Source: Serpentinimonas raichei (GTDB taxonomy: Bacteria; Pseudomonadota; Gammaproteobacteria; Burkholderiales; Burkholderiaceae_C). From it: a stretch of DNA of 64,000 bases. Position numbers and translations under genes: made by a program. The notes below the pieces were generated by a model, which worked only from the letters and a program-made list of their open reading frames with translations, was not told the origin of the DNA and did not search any database. How positions within the stretch are numbered: the stretch's first letter is position 1; every line of letters begins with the position of its first letter. The DNA lies in NCBI RefSeq assembly GCF_000828895.1, contig NZ_AP014568.1:62001-126000 (forward strand), read 5' to 3'. Positions 1 to 8,028 of the stretch are shown in pieces.

Positions 1-1293
1 TGCGTTGGGGCTGCCGGTTATTGCGAACGAGTGGCCGAAGATGATCGGCACGAAAAATCCCAGCAGCAGCACCGACGCTGCGGCTGCGAAGCCCAACACC
101 GGGCCACCTTGTTTGGGGTCAAAGCTCATGACGATCTGCTTGAACACGCTGGCGTTGCCGATACCCGCGCCAAGGAAAATGCCAAGCAGCAAGATGAAAA
201 ACAGCGTGAACTGATCACCCGAGGTCGGTGCGGTCAGGAAGGTAAGCCCAATGGCCGAGCTGCCCATCATCAGGAACACCAGCATCGTCATGTTTGATCC
301 GCCCAACTTGTCGGACAGGACGCCGCCGATCGACCGGGCCAGTGCGCCCACCAGCGGGCCGATCCAGGCATAGGCCAGCGGGTCGGGGGCGTTGGGCAGT
401 TGGCCGAATACCTCACTGATCAGCAACGGGGTCGAGGCAGCAAAGCCGGAGAAGGTGCCGAACGTGAAGGTGTAGAGGAGGGTCTGAATCCAGGTGTGTT
501 TGAGCTTGACGATTTGGAACTGTTCCACGAAGGAGCCGCGCAAGGGGTGGTTCTTCATGCCAAAGAGCACCAGCACGGCTGTAATCAGCGTCGGGATCAG
601 CCAGATATAGACTGCGTTTTGCGGGTACATCTGGATTTCGCGCACGGCTGCTTGGGTGTGCGGGTCGGTAACCTTAAAGACCAGCGCGTCGCCAGCAATC
701 GCGCCGAATAGGCCGACGCTGACGGCCATGGGCACGAGGAACTGTGCGGTCGATACCCCCAAGTTGCCAAAGCCGACGGTGAAGCCCAGCGCGGTGCCGC
801 CGATGCGCTTGGGGAACCACAGGCTGATGTTGGCCGCAGTGGACGACATCTGCCCGCCTGCGCACAAGCCGGCGACGCCGGACCAGAACAGCAGCGTCGC
901 GAACGACGTGGTCGGATCCTGCACCGCATGACCGATGCCAAAGATCGGGATCAGCAGCGCCAGCGTGAAGATGAAGGTGGTCCACATGCCTCCGATCTTG
1001 AGCACCAGGAAGGTGTGCGGGAAGCGCGCCAGCGCACCCATCAGCAGCGCCATCGCTGGCAGCCAGAAGCGCTGGTCGACGGTGAGTTCAAAACCCAAGC
1101 CCGGCAGACGCACCACCAGCGCGCTCCAAGTAAACCAGACTGCGAAAGCCAAGTGCAACGCAAGAGCGGCGATGATCAGGGTGCGGATCGCTTGCCACTT
1201 GTGGCAGGCCCAAAAAACGGGGTCTTCAGGCCGCCACTCGGCGACGTCGGTCCATGCAGTCGGCTTCTGCGGGGCACCGGGTCGGTGGTTCAT
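1..1293 (-). CDS. NarK-type nitrate/nitrite MFS transporter, 3' end cut by window
   Basis: The visible 431 residues form a multi-pass inner-membrane protein of the nitrate/nitrite porter (NNP) branch of the MFS. The N-terminal W-x-PEDP-x-FW stretch, the ANISLWFPK helix motif and the late ALTGSP-like motif (here AITGSPNA) line up with NarK as I remember it. Only the last few dozen residues are missing. The start ATG at 1293 is preceded by AGGAG. It lies 171 bases behind fdsD on the same strand, so it is probably the last gene of the formate dehydrogenase operon. No nitrate reductase gene is visible, so the substrate (nitrate, nitrite or another small anion) is inferred from family only. Confidence 0.85.
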   Translation of the reverse strand, partial: MNHRPGAPQKPTAWTDVAEWRPEDPVFWACHKWQAIRTLIIAALALHLAFAVWFTWSALVVRLPGLGFELTVDQRFWLPAMALLMGALARFPHTFLVLKIGGMWTTFIFTLALLIPIFGIGHAVQDPTTSFATLLFWSGVAGLCAGGQMSSTAANISLWFPKRIGGTALGFTVGFGNLGVSTAQFLVPMAVSVGLFGAIAGDALVFKVTDPHTQAAVREIQMYPQNAVYIWLIPTLITAVLVLFGMKNHPLRGSFVEQFQIVKLKHTWIQTLLYTFTFGTFSGFAASTPLLISEVFGQLPNAPDPLAYAWIGPLVGALARSIGGVLSDKLGGSNMTMLVFLMMGSSAIGLTFLTAPTSGDQFTLFFILLLGIFLGAGIGNASVFKQIVMSFDPKQGGPVLGFAAAASVLLLGFFVPIIFGHSFAITGSPNA

Positions 1294-1464
1294 GCACTCT
1301 CCTGCTTGGTCTCGGGCTGGGTGCAGAGCCTGCGCATCCGCTTGCTGGCCACATGCTGCCGTGGGCGCTGCGGCTGCTGCGCTGGTATGGGCGTCCGCGC
1401 TTGGACGGGCGGCCGGGTTGAGCGGCCGTCCCATCCAAGCCCAAACGCCTTCAGCCAGAGGGCC

Positions 1465-1767
1465 TCAAGCCTTGGGCGGCCCGTAGTAGCTTTTTTTTGC
1501 CGCAGCCTCGTCTTGCAGCAGGCGCGCGCCGGCCACCACTTGGGGCGCTAGGCCGTGGGCGCCGGCTTCGATGTGCGCCAGCAGCGCCGCGCGCATGCGC
1601 GGCTCCCAGTAGCTACGCAGGTGGTTGCGCACGCCCTCGGCGGCGCGCTCGGGCGGGTAGGGGGCAAAGAAATCGCCGATCTGCCCGGCCATGGTCAGCA
1701 GGCGCTCGAGCTCCATCACGGCCGGCTCGGCGCTGGGTGGGGCGTGGAGGTGCGCGGGGCTGCTCAT
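1465..1767 (-). CDS. fdsD: Formate dehydrogenase delta subunit FdsD
   Basis: A 100-residue soluble protein of the FdsD family, the small subunit found with NAD-dependent molybdenum formate dehydrogenases. It is proposed to help assemble or stabilise the Mo subunit. The body LERLLTMAGQIGDFF followed by a Tyr/Pro-rich segment and a downstream HLRSYWEPRMR motif is typical of the family. The start ATG overlaps the fdsA stop in an ATGA junction, so translation is probably coupled. The same frame stays open far upstream, but that part is antisense-like shadow inside fdsA. The length matches the family. Confidence 0.88.
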   Translation of the reverse strand: MSSPAHLHAPPSAEPAVMELERLLTMAGQIGDFFAPYPPERAAEGVRNHLRSYWEPRMRAALLAHIEAGAHGLAPQVVAGARLLQDEAAAKKSYYGPPKA

Positions 1768-3899
1768 GCCAGCACCTCGCTGGCTTGGGTGCTGGCAGCG
1801 CTCACGCCCGCCGGCGCGGCGACGCGCAGCACCTCGACCGCCGTGACCTTGTACTCGGGGCAGTTGGTGGCCCAGTCGGAGCGGTCTGAGGTGAGCGCGT
1901 TGACGCGCGACTCGGCGTGGTGGAAGGTGGTATAGACCACGCCCGGGTTGACGCGCTGCGAATACACCGCCTTGAGCTGCGTGCTGCCAAAGCGGCTGCT
2001 CACTTGCACCTGCTCGCCGTCGCGGATGCCGCGCGCGATGGCGTCGGCGGCGCTGATTTCGAGCACGTCTTCGGGGTGCCATTGGCTGTTGGCGCTGCGC
2101 CGGGTCTGGGTGCCGGCGTTGTATTGCGTGAGGATGCGGCCGGTGGTGAGCAGCAGCGGGTAGCGCTCGCTGCTGCGCTCGGTGGTGGGCACGTAGCCGG
2201 TGAGCATGAAGGTGCCCAAGCCGTTGGCGCGCGGGAAGCGCTCGAGGTGCAGCACCTCGGTGCCCTCGGGCGCCTTGGCATCGACCGGCCACTGCGCCGA
2301 GCCGACGCGCTCGAGCAGCTCGAACGACAGGCCGCTGTAGGCGGGGGTGAGGCTTGCCAGCTCCAGCAGCACCTCGCCGGCGTCGCGGTACTGGGTGGCG
2401 TAGCCCATGGCGTTCATCAGCCGCACCACGACCTCCCAGTCTTGCAGGCCGGCCAGCGGCGGCACCACCTGGCGCACCCGACTGACGCGGCGCTCGGCGT
2501 TGGTGAAGGTGCCGTCTTTTTCGAGCGCGGAGCTGCCCGGCAGCAGCACGTGCGCGTACTTTGAGGTTTCGTTGCGGTACAGGTCTTGCAGCACCACAAA
2601 CTCCATGTTGCGCATGGCGGCGATGACGTGGTTCTGGTTCGGGTCGCTCTGCACCGGGTCTTCGCCCATGATGAACATGCCGCGAAAGTCGCCGCCCACG
2701 GCGGCGTCAAACATATTGGGCAGGCGCAGACCCGGCTCGGGGTCTAGGGCCACGCCCCAACCGGCTTCGAAGCTGGCGCGCACCTCGGGGTCGGAGACGA
2801 AGCGATAGCCCGAATAGACGTGTGGCCAGCTGCCCAAGCAGCTGCCGCCCTGCACGTTGCCCTGCCCGCGCAAGGGGTTGACGCCCACGCCTTCGCGGCC
2901 CAGCATGCCGCAGGCCAGCGCCAGGTTGCCCAAGCACATGACGCCGGTCGAGCCTTGCGAATGCTCGGTCACGCCCAGGCCGTAGTAGATGGCCGAGTTG
3001 GGGCCGGCGGCATAGCGCCGCGCCAGCGTGCGGATGGCCTCGGGGTCGAGCCCGGCCTCGGGGCCGGCGACTTCGGGGGCGTAGCGCGGGTCGGATACCA
3101 GCGCCTGCCAGCGCTCGAACTCGGGCCACTCGCAGCGCTCGCGCACAAAGGCTTCGCGGTACAGGCCTTCGGTCACGATCACGTGCGCCACGCTGTTGAG
3201 CACAAGCACATTGGTGCCCGGGCGCAGCGCCAGATGCACCGTGGCCTGGCAGTGCGGCGACGACACGGTTTCGGTGCGCCGCGGGTCGATCACCAGCAGC
3301 GTGGCGCCTTGGCGCACGCGGCGCTTGAGCAGCGAGCCAAACACCGGGTGCCCCTCGGTGGGGTTGGCTCCCACCACCAAAATCACGTCGGCTTGCAAGA
3401 TCGAGTCGAAATGCTGGCTGGCCGCGCCCGCGCCGATGGTGGCCGAGAGGCCAAACTGGGTCGGGGAGTGGCAGATGCGCGCGCAGTTGTCGATGTTGTT
3501 GTTGCCAAACACGGCCCGCGCCAGTTTTTGCGTCAGGTAGATTTCTTCGTTGGTGCAGCGCGAGCTCGAGACCGCGCCGATCGAGCGCACACCGTGGCGC
3601 TGCTGCACGCCGCGCAGGCCCTGGGCCGTAAAGGCAATCGCCTCGTCCCAAGACGCCTCGCGCCACGGCTGGTCGATCGAATCGCGGATCAGCGGGGTGC
3701 GCACCCGGTCGGGCGCGTGGTAATAGTCGTAGGCGAAGCGGCCCTTGACGCAACTGTGGCCGTGGTTGGACTTGCCCTCTTTCCAGGGCAGCATGCGCAC
3801 GATGCGCCCGGCTCGGGTTTGCGCTTCCAGGCCGCAGCCCACGCCGCAGTAGGCGCAGACGGTGACGACGCTGCGTTCAGGTTGCAGTGGCAGTGGCAT
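1764..3899 (-). CDS. fdsA: NAD-dependent formate dehydrogenase, catalytic Mo-bisMGD half of FdsA
   Basis: This is the molybdopterin oxidoreductase part of FdsA, which oxidises formate to CO2 in the cytoplasm and passes electrons through Fe-S clusters to FdsB and NAD. Cys15, Cys18, Cys22 and Cys50 form the proximal [4Fe-4S] site. CARICHSPT contains the Mo-ligand Cys143 and neighbouring His144; it is a Cys enzyme, not a Sec one. In relatives such as Cupriavidus this domain is fused behind the N-terminal Fe-S domains in a polypeptide of about 950 residues. Here it is a separate 711-residue frame, offset +1 and overlapping the preceding gene by 23 bases. I chose ATG 3899 because GGAG lies 9 bases upstream; ATG 3914 is possible but has no ribosome site. 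Confidence 0.88.
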   Translation of the reverse strand: MPLPLQPERSVVTVCAYCGVGCGLEAQTRAGRIVRMLPWKEGKSNHGHSCVKGRFAYDYYHAPDRVRTPLIRDSIDQPWREASWDEAIAFTAQGLRGVQQRHGVRSIGAVSSSRCTNEEIYLTQKLARAVFGNNNIDNCARICHSPTQFGLSATIGAGAASQHFDSILQADVILVVGANPTEGHPVFGSLLKRRVRQGATLLVIDPRRTETVSSPHCQATVHLALRPGTNVLVLNSVAHVIVTEGLYREAFVRERCEWPEFERWQALVSDPRYAPEVAGPEAGLDPEAIRTLARRYAAGPNSAIYYGLGVTEHSQGSTGVMCLGNLALACGMLGREGVGVNPLRGQGNVQGGSCLGSWPHVYSGYRFVSDPEVRASFEAGWGVALDPEPGLRLPNMFDAAVGGDFRGMFIMGEDPVQSDPNQNHVIAAMRNMEFVVLQDLYRNETSKYAHVLLPGSSALEKDGTFTNAERRVSRVRQVVPPLAGLQDWEVVVRLMNAMGYATQYRDAGEVLLELASLTPAYSGLSFELLERVGSAQWPVDAKAPEGTEVLHLERFPRANGLGTFMLTGYVPTTERSSERYPLLLTTGRILTQYNAGTQTRRSANSQWHPEDVLEISAADAIARGIRDGEQVQVSSRFGSTQLKAVYSQRVNPGVVYTTFHHAESRVNALTSDRSDWATNCPEYKVTAVEVLRVAAPAGVSAASTQASEVLA

Positions 3900-4611
3900 G
3901 ATCGTAGGCTCCATCAAAAAGGCTTTTTTCAACCAGCGCCTGGCTCGGGCAGCTTTGCACGCAGGCCCCGCAACTGACGCAGTTGGACTCGAAAAACGGC
4001 TGGTTCTGGCCCGCCACCACCTGGGTCTCGAAGCCGCGCCCCTGCAGCGCCAGCGCGAACGTGCCCTGGATCTCTTCACAGGCGCGCACGCAGCGGCTGC
4101 AGACGATGCACTTGGCCGGGTCGAACACGAAGTAGGGGTTGGACTGATCGACCGGGGCCTGGGCGTGGCTGGCACCGGCCGACCCATAGGGGTGGCTGTG
4201 CACCCCGACTTGCTCCAGCGTTTGGTGAAACTCGCTCCAGCCGCCTTGCACCTCGTCGGCCGGAAAGTCGGACAAATACAGCTCCAGCACGCCCCGGCGC
4301 AGCGCCTGCAGCTTGGGCGAGGCGGTGCGCACCACCATGCCCGCTTCGACCGGGGTGGTGCAACTGGCCGGATAGCCGCGCTTGCCGTCGATCTCGACCA
4401 GGCAGACCCGGCAACTGCCAAAGGGTTCGAGCGTGTCGCAGGCGCACAGCTTGGGCACCTGGCACCCGGCTTGGGTGGCCGCCAGCAGCACCGAGCTGCC
4501 GGCGGGTACCGTCACCGGCACCCCGTCGATCTGCAGCGCCACCGGCGGGCCGTCGCGTGGCGGCGTGCCATAGTCGATATCGGCTTTGAGTTGACGCAGT
4601 TCACTCCACAT
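3877..4611 (-). CDS. Separate N-terminal Fe-S half of formate dehydrogenase FdsA
   Basis: A 244-residue electron-transfer protein equal to the first quarter of a normal FdsA. A [2Fe-2S] ferredoxin domain comes first, with cysteines in CQVPKLCACD and CRVC and a later Cys near SCTT. A NuoG-like linker follows, then a two-cluster ferredoxin domain (CIVCSRCVRAC and CVSCGACVQSC). It ends in a short Ala-Thr tail just where fused relatives continue into the catalytic domain. The start overlaps the end of fdsB by 11 bases, so it is translated in series with it. Whether the split is natural, programmed or a sequencing error cannot be told from the DNA; the shift lies after an A6/T5 stretch at about 3913-3932. 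Confidence 0.85.
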   Translation of the reverse strand: MWSELRQLKADIDYGTPPRDGPPVALQIDGVPVTVPAGSSVLLAATQAGCQVPKLCACDTLEPFGSCRVCLVEIDGKRGYPASCTTPVEAGMVVRTASPKLQALRRGVLELYLSDFPADEVQGGWSEFHQTLEQVGVHSHPYGSAGASHAQAPVDQSNPYFVFDPAKCIVCSRCVRACEEIQGTFALALQGRGFETQVVAGQNQPFFESNCVSCGACVQSCPSQALVEKSLFDGAYDHATATAT

Positions 4612-6172
4612 CAGATGTCTCCTTGGCTGGGTCGGGACGGGGCAGGCCGAAATCGGCCGGGAAGAGCCGGATCGCCGAACGCACCGGGTACGGGGTCATG
4701 CCACCCAGCGCGCACAAAGAGGCGTGCTCCATGACTTCGCACAGCGCCTCCAGTTCGGCCGCGCGCTCTGGCTGGCCGGGCTCGCGCTGCATGCGCTCGA
4801 TCAGTTCGCGCCCGCGCACGGCGCCGATGCGGCACGGCGTGCACTTGCCGCAGCTCTCGATGGCGGTGAAATGCATGGCGTAGCGCGCCAGCTCAGCCAT
4901 GTCGGCGCGGTCGTCAAAGACCACGATGCCGCCATGCCCGACCATGGCCTGGTGCTGCGCCAGCGTCTCGTACTCCAGCGGCAGGTCGAGTTGGGCCGCG
5001 CTCAGATAAGCCCCGAGCGGGCCGCCGATCTGCACCGCTTTCACCGGCCGGCCGCTGGCGGTGCCGCCGCCAAAGTCTTCGATCAGCTCGCGCAGGCTCA
5101 CGCCAAAGGCTTTCTCGACCAGCCCCGGCGTGCGCAGGTTGCCCGCGAGCTGGATCGGCAGCGTGCCGCGCGAGCGCCCGGCCCCGTAGTCGGCGTAAAA
5201 CGCCGCCCCGCGCGCAAAAATCACGGGCACGGTGGCCAAGGAAACCACGTTGTGCACCAAGGTGGGCTGGCCAAACAGGCCGCGCACGGCGGGCAGCGGC
5301 GGGCGTGCCCGCACCAAGCCGCGCTTGCCTTCCAGGCTTTCGAGCAGGGCGCTCTCTTCGCCGCAAATGTAGGCCCCGGCCCCGACGCGCAACTCGATGT
5401 CGAAGGCCAAGTCGCTACCCGCTACCCGCTCGCCCAGCCAGCCGGCTTGGCGCGCCCGCTCCAGCGCCTGCCCCATGATGGCGATGGCCTGCGGGTACTC
5501 CGAGCGCAGGTAGATGTAGCCCCGGCTGGCTCCGACCGCGTAAGCGGCGATCGCCATGCCCTCGATCAACTGGTACGGGTCACCCTCCATCGCCATGCGG
5601 TCGGAGTAGGTGCCGGAGTCGCCCTCGTCGGCGTTGCAGACCACGTATTTGGGCGCCGCCGATTGGTCGGCCACGGTGCGCCATTTGATGCCGGCGGGGA
5701 ATGCAGCCCCACCGCGCCCGCGCAACCCGGATTGTGCGATTTCGTCGACGCAGCCGGCCGGGCCCAGCTCAAAGGCGCGCCGCAGGCCAGCCCAACCGCC
5801 ATGCTCGGCGTAGTCGTCCAGGCTGAGCGGGTCGGTCAGGCCAGCGCGGGCAAAGGTCAGGCGCTCTTGGCGGCGCAACCAGTCGAGTTGATCGACCAGC
5901 CCGATGCAGCTCGGGTGCGCCCCGCCATGCAGCAGGCCGGCCTCGAACAGGGCCGGCACCTGATCGGCGCTGACGCGGGCGTAGCCCACGCGCCCGGCCG
6001 GGGTGGCCACTTCGAGCAGCGGCTCCTGCCAGAACAGGCCGCGGCTGCTGTTGCGCACCAGCCGGATCGGGGCGCCCCGGCGCAGGGCGTGGAACTGCAA
6101 GGCGGCGGCGAGCTGGTCGGCGCCGAGCGCTTGCGCCACCGAATCGTTGGGCACGTACAGGGTGGTGCTCAT
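4601..6172 (-). CDS. fdsB: NAD-dependent formate dehydrogenase beta subunit (diaphorase) FdsB
   Basis: A 523-residue NuoF-like flavoprotein that carries the FMN and NAD(H) site and reduces NAD with electrons from formate. An N-terminal thioredoxin-like region of about 130 residues precedes the NADH/FMN core, with the GRGGAAFPAGIKW loop and the VVCNADEGDSGT motif. The SLBB segment follows, and the C-terminal ESCGKCTPCRIG motif plus a later Cys ligate a [4Fe-4S] cluster. The size fits FdsB. ATG 6172 overlaps the fdsG stop in ATGA, and the 3' end overlaps the next Fe-S gene, indicating one transcript and translational coupling through the whole operon. Confidence 0.93.
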   Translation of the reverse strand: MSTTLYVPNDSVAQALGADQLAAALQFHALRRGAPIRLVRNSSRGLFWQEPLLEVATPAGRVGYARVSADQVPALFEAGLLHGGAHPSCIGLVDQLDWLRRQERLTFARAGLTDPLSLDDYAEHGGWAGLRRAFELGPAGCVDEIAQSGLRGRGGAAFPAGIKWRTVADQSAAPKYVVCNADEGDSGTYSDRMAMEGDPYQLIEGMAIAAYAVGASRGYIYLRSEYPQAIAIMGQALERARQAGWLGERVAGSDLAFDIELRVGAGAYICGEESALLESLEGKRGLVRARPPLPAVRGLFGQPTLVHNVVSLATVPVIFARGAAFYADYGAGRSRGTLPIQLAGNLRTPGLVEKAFGVSLRELIEDFGGGTASGRPVKAVQIGGPLGAYLSAAQLDLPLEYETLAQHQAMVGHGGIVVFDDRADMAELARYAMHFTAIESCGKCTPCRIGAVRGRELIERMQREPGQPERAAELEALCEVMEHASLCALGGMTPYPVRSAIRLFPADFGLPRPDPAKETSDVE

Positions 6173-6687
6173 GCGCGCAGCTCCTCGGTTTGCTGGATCA
6201 GGGCCTCGGCTTGCGCCAGCCCGACCCGGGCATGCAGTTGCCCGTCGAGCATCAGCGCCGGTGAGGCCGCGCACAGCCCGAGGCAATAGACCGATTCGAG
6301 CGCCCAGGTGCCGTCGGCACGCGGTTGGTCGAGCGTGCAACCCAGCCGTTGCTCCAGCCCGGCGGTGAGTTCCCGGCTGCCCATGGCCTGACACGACTCG
6401 GCTTGGCAGACGCGCAACCGGTGCTGCGCCGGCGGTTGGCTGCGAAAATCGTGATAGAAGCTGATGACGCCGTGCACCTCGGCGCGCGAGAGCCCCAAGG
6501 CACGCGCGATGCGCGGCACGGTGCTGGAGGGCACGTAACCGAAGGCGGCTTGCACCTCGTGCAGCAGCGGCAGCAGGCCGCCGGGCACCTTGCGCCAGCG
6601 CTCGAGCAGCGGAGTCAGCTTGTCGGGCGCCGCTTGGTCGGGATGGGGTGCGGCTGGCGCGGCCGCGGGGCTTGGTAGGGTGCTCAT
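6169..6687 (-). CDS. fdsG: NAD-dependent formate dehydrogenase gamma subunit FdsG
   Basis: A 172-residue NuoE-like subunit with a thioredoxin-fold [2Fe-2S] domain. Cluster ligands are seen as CQAESC and, about 40 residues later, CLGLC. The N-terminal helical part (LLPLLHEVQAAFGYVP) is the usual NuoE start. It bridges electrons to FdsB. ATG 6687 lies 13 bases after the fdhD stop and its stop overlaps fdsB. A Pro/Ala-rich N-terminal tail of about 20 residues is the only variable part. Confidence 0.92.
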   Translation of the reverse strand: MSTLPSPAAAPAAPHPDQAAPDKLTPLLERWRKVPGGLLPLLHEVQAAFGYVPSSTVPRIARALGLSRAEVHGVISFYHDFRSQPPAQHRLRVCQAESCQAMGSRELTAGLEQRLGCTLDQPRADGTWALESVYCLGLCAASPALMLDGQLHARVGLAQAEALIQQTEELRA

Positions 6688-6700
6688 GCGTCTCCTTGGG

Positions 6701-7546
6701 CTAGTTGTCGATGGGGGCGGTGAGGGAGGTGTAAATGGGTTCGAGCGCGGCGATGCGCCCGGCCGCGCTGTAGGCGGTGAACGAGCGGCCACGGGCAAAG
6801 CCGATCAGGGTCTGGCCGCACTGGTTGGCCAAGCTGACGCCGAGCTTGGTGGGTGCCGACACCGCCACCAGCACCGTGATGCCAAAGGTGGCGGCCTTTT
6901 GCACCATCTCGAAACTGGCGCGGCTGCTCACCAGGGCAAAGCCGCTGGCCGGGTCGGTGCCGCGCGCGGCCAGGGCGCCGATGAGTTTGTCCAGCGCGTT
7001 GTGGCGCCCCACGTCTTCGCGCACGCAGCAGATGCGGCCGTCAGGCTGGCACCAGGCGGCGGCATGCGTGGCCCCGGTGCGGTTGCGCAGCGCTTGCAGC
7101 GGCTCCAGCTCGGTCAGCGCGCGCTCGATGGCCTCGGTACCCAAGCGCGGGCCGCGACCGCGCAAATCGGGCAGCGGCCGCAGCACGCCGGGCAGGCTTT
7201 CGGTGCCGCACAGGCCGCAGCCGCTGCGCCCCACCAGGTTGCGCTGGCGCAGCGCCAGCAAAGGCTCCAGCGCCGGTGTGGCGATCTCGATCGCCAAGCG
7301 CGCACTGCTGCTGCCCACCCAGGTCTGCACGGATTCGTATTGATCCTGCCGTGCAATGCCTTCGCTGAGGGTGAAGCCGAGCGCCAGATCGTCTAGGTCG
7401 GCCGGGCTGGCCATCATCACCGCGAAAGGCGTGGCGTTGTATTCGATGGCCACGGGGATTTCCTCGGCCAGTTCGTCCAGCGCAGCCCGGCGCGTGCCGT
7501 CGCGCCAACACCAGACCGGTTGAGTGCTTGCACTAGAATAGCTCAT
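6701..7546 (-). CDS. fdhD: FdhD/FdsC sulfur carrier for formate dehydrogenase
   Basis: A 281-residue FdhD-family protein (called FdsC in fds operons). It moves sulfur from a cysteine desulfurase to the Mo cofactor and inserts or protects the bis-MGD in the formate dehydrogenase. The CGLCG loop carries the sulfur-accepting cysteines; EDVGRHNALDKLIG and SSRASFEMVQKAA are family signatures. It is the first gene of the minus-strand operon, whereas fdsC usually lies after fdsA in the classic fdsGBACD order. I chose ATG 7546, just before SYSSAS; in-frame residues further upstream show no family similarity. No strong ribosome site is visible. Confidence 0.9.
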   Translation of the reverse strand: MSYSSASTQPVWCWRDGTRRAALDELAEEIPVAIEYNATPFAVMMASPADLDDLALGFTLSEGIARQDQYESVQTWVGSSSARLAIEIATPALEPLLALRQRNLVGRSGCGLCGTESLPGVLRPLPDLRGRGPRLGTEAIERALTELEPLQALRNRTGATHAAAWCQPDGRICCVREDVGRHNALDKLIGALAARGTDPASGFALVSSRASFEMVQKAATFGITVLVAVSAPTKLGVSLANQCGQTLIGFARGRSFTAYSAAGRIAALEPIYTSLTAPIDN

Positions 7547-7724
7547 GGGGGAAACCCTAATTAACGCATTCAAAAACCAAAGCTTGTATTCGCGGATTTT
7601 ATCCAATAAAAAAACCTGCCGTGTTGTGTGTCTTTTGTAGGGTCGCGAAAGCGTCAACAAGATTGGCTTGCAGTGCGGATGCAAATGACCTGGAAGTCGC
7701 GAAAAATTCAGAAAAAGCTTATAT

Positions 7725-7742
7725 AGTTCTTTTCTGAGAACT
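7725..7742. promoter_or_regulatory. Palindrome in the AT-rich region before fdhD
   Basis: AGTTCT-6-AGAACT is a perfect 6-bp-arm inverted repeat in the AT-rich 320 bases between fdhD and the inserted element at 7871. A regulator-binding site for the formate dehydrogenase operon is plausible but unproven. A six-base arm can arise by chance, although the local base composition is much lower in GC than the genes. Confidence 0.3.
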
Positions 7743-7870
7743 TTAGTTCCGATTAAATAGATTGGGACTTTCCCTAGTGTGTTTTTGATGCTTCTAGGGC
7801 ATATACTCGCACGTCCGCAGGGCAAGCCCAGCGGCGCGTTTAAGCTCTGGTCTTGCTGATCCATCCACTT

Positions 7871-8009
7871 GGCGCTGTTCGGGTTAAGTGTTGATGGGTG
7901 CTTGATGAATACCAGCAAGTCCCTGAATCACAAGGTTTTTTTCAATCAGATGTGGTAGGCGAACTGAGGGGCATCAGCTCACTTGTCCATGCCTAACCTG
8001 AACAGCGCC
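7871..8009. mobile_element. MITE-like element, 139 bp, with 8-bp target duplication
   Basis: The ends are GGCGCTGTTCGGGTTA (7871-7886) and TAACCTGAACAGCGCC (7994-8009), inverted repeats matching at 15 of 16 bases. ATCCACTT occurs directly outside both ends (7863-7870 and 8010-8017), as expected for an 8-bp target-site duplication. There is no coding capacity inside. An 8-bp duplication is known for several IS families (ISL3, IS1595, ISAs1), so a parent element cannot be named. The right end lies immediately before the ribosome site of the transporter gene at 8029, so the native 5' region of that gene has been displaced. Confidence 0.72.
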
Positions 8010-8028
8010 ATCCACTTGAGGAGACACA

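Noticed and set aside
1380..1440. Hairpin with GGCCG arms between fdsD and the NarK-type gene as a terminator
   Set aside because: The stem has a bulge and there is no T run on the coding strand.
2996..3500. Selenocysteine in the formate dehydrogenase active site
   Set aside because: The Mo ligand is read as Cys in CARICHSPT; there is no in-frame TGA.
3915..4421. An N-terminal extension of the catalytic FdsA frame up to 4421
   Set aside because: The residues are Arg/Ala/Ser-rich and out of frame with the clear ferredoxin domains encoded over the same bases.
4724..6289. A 521-codon open frame antisense to fdsB
   Set aside because: No recognisable domain, compositionally biased, and fdsB on the other strand is intact.
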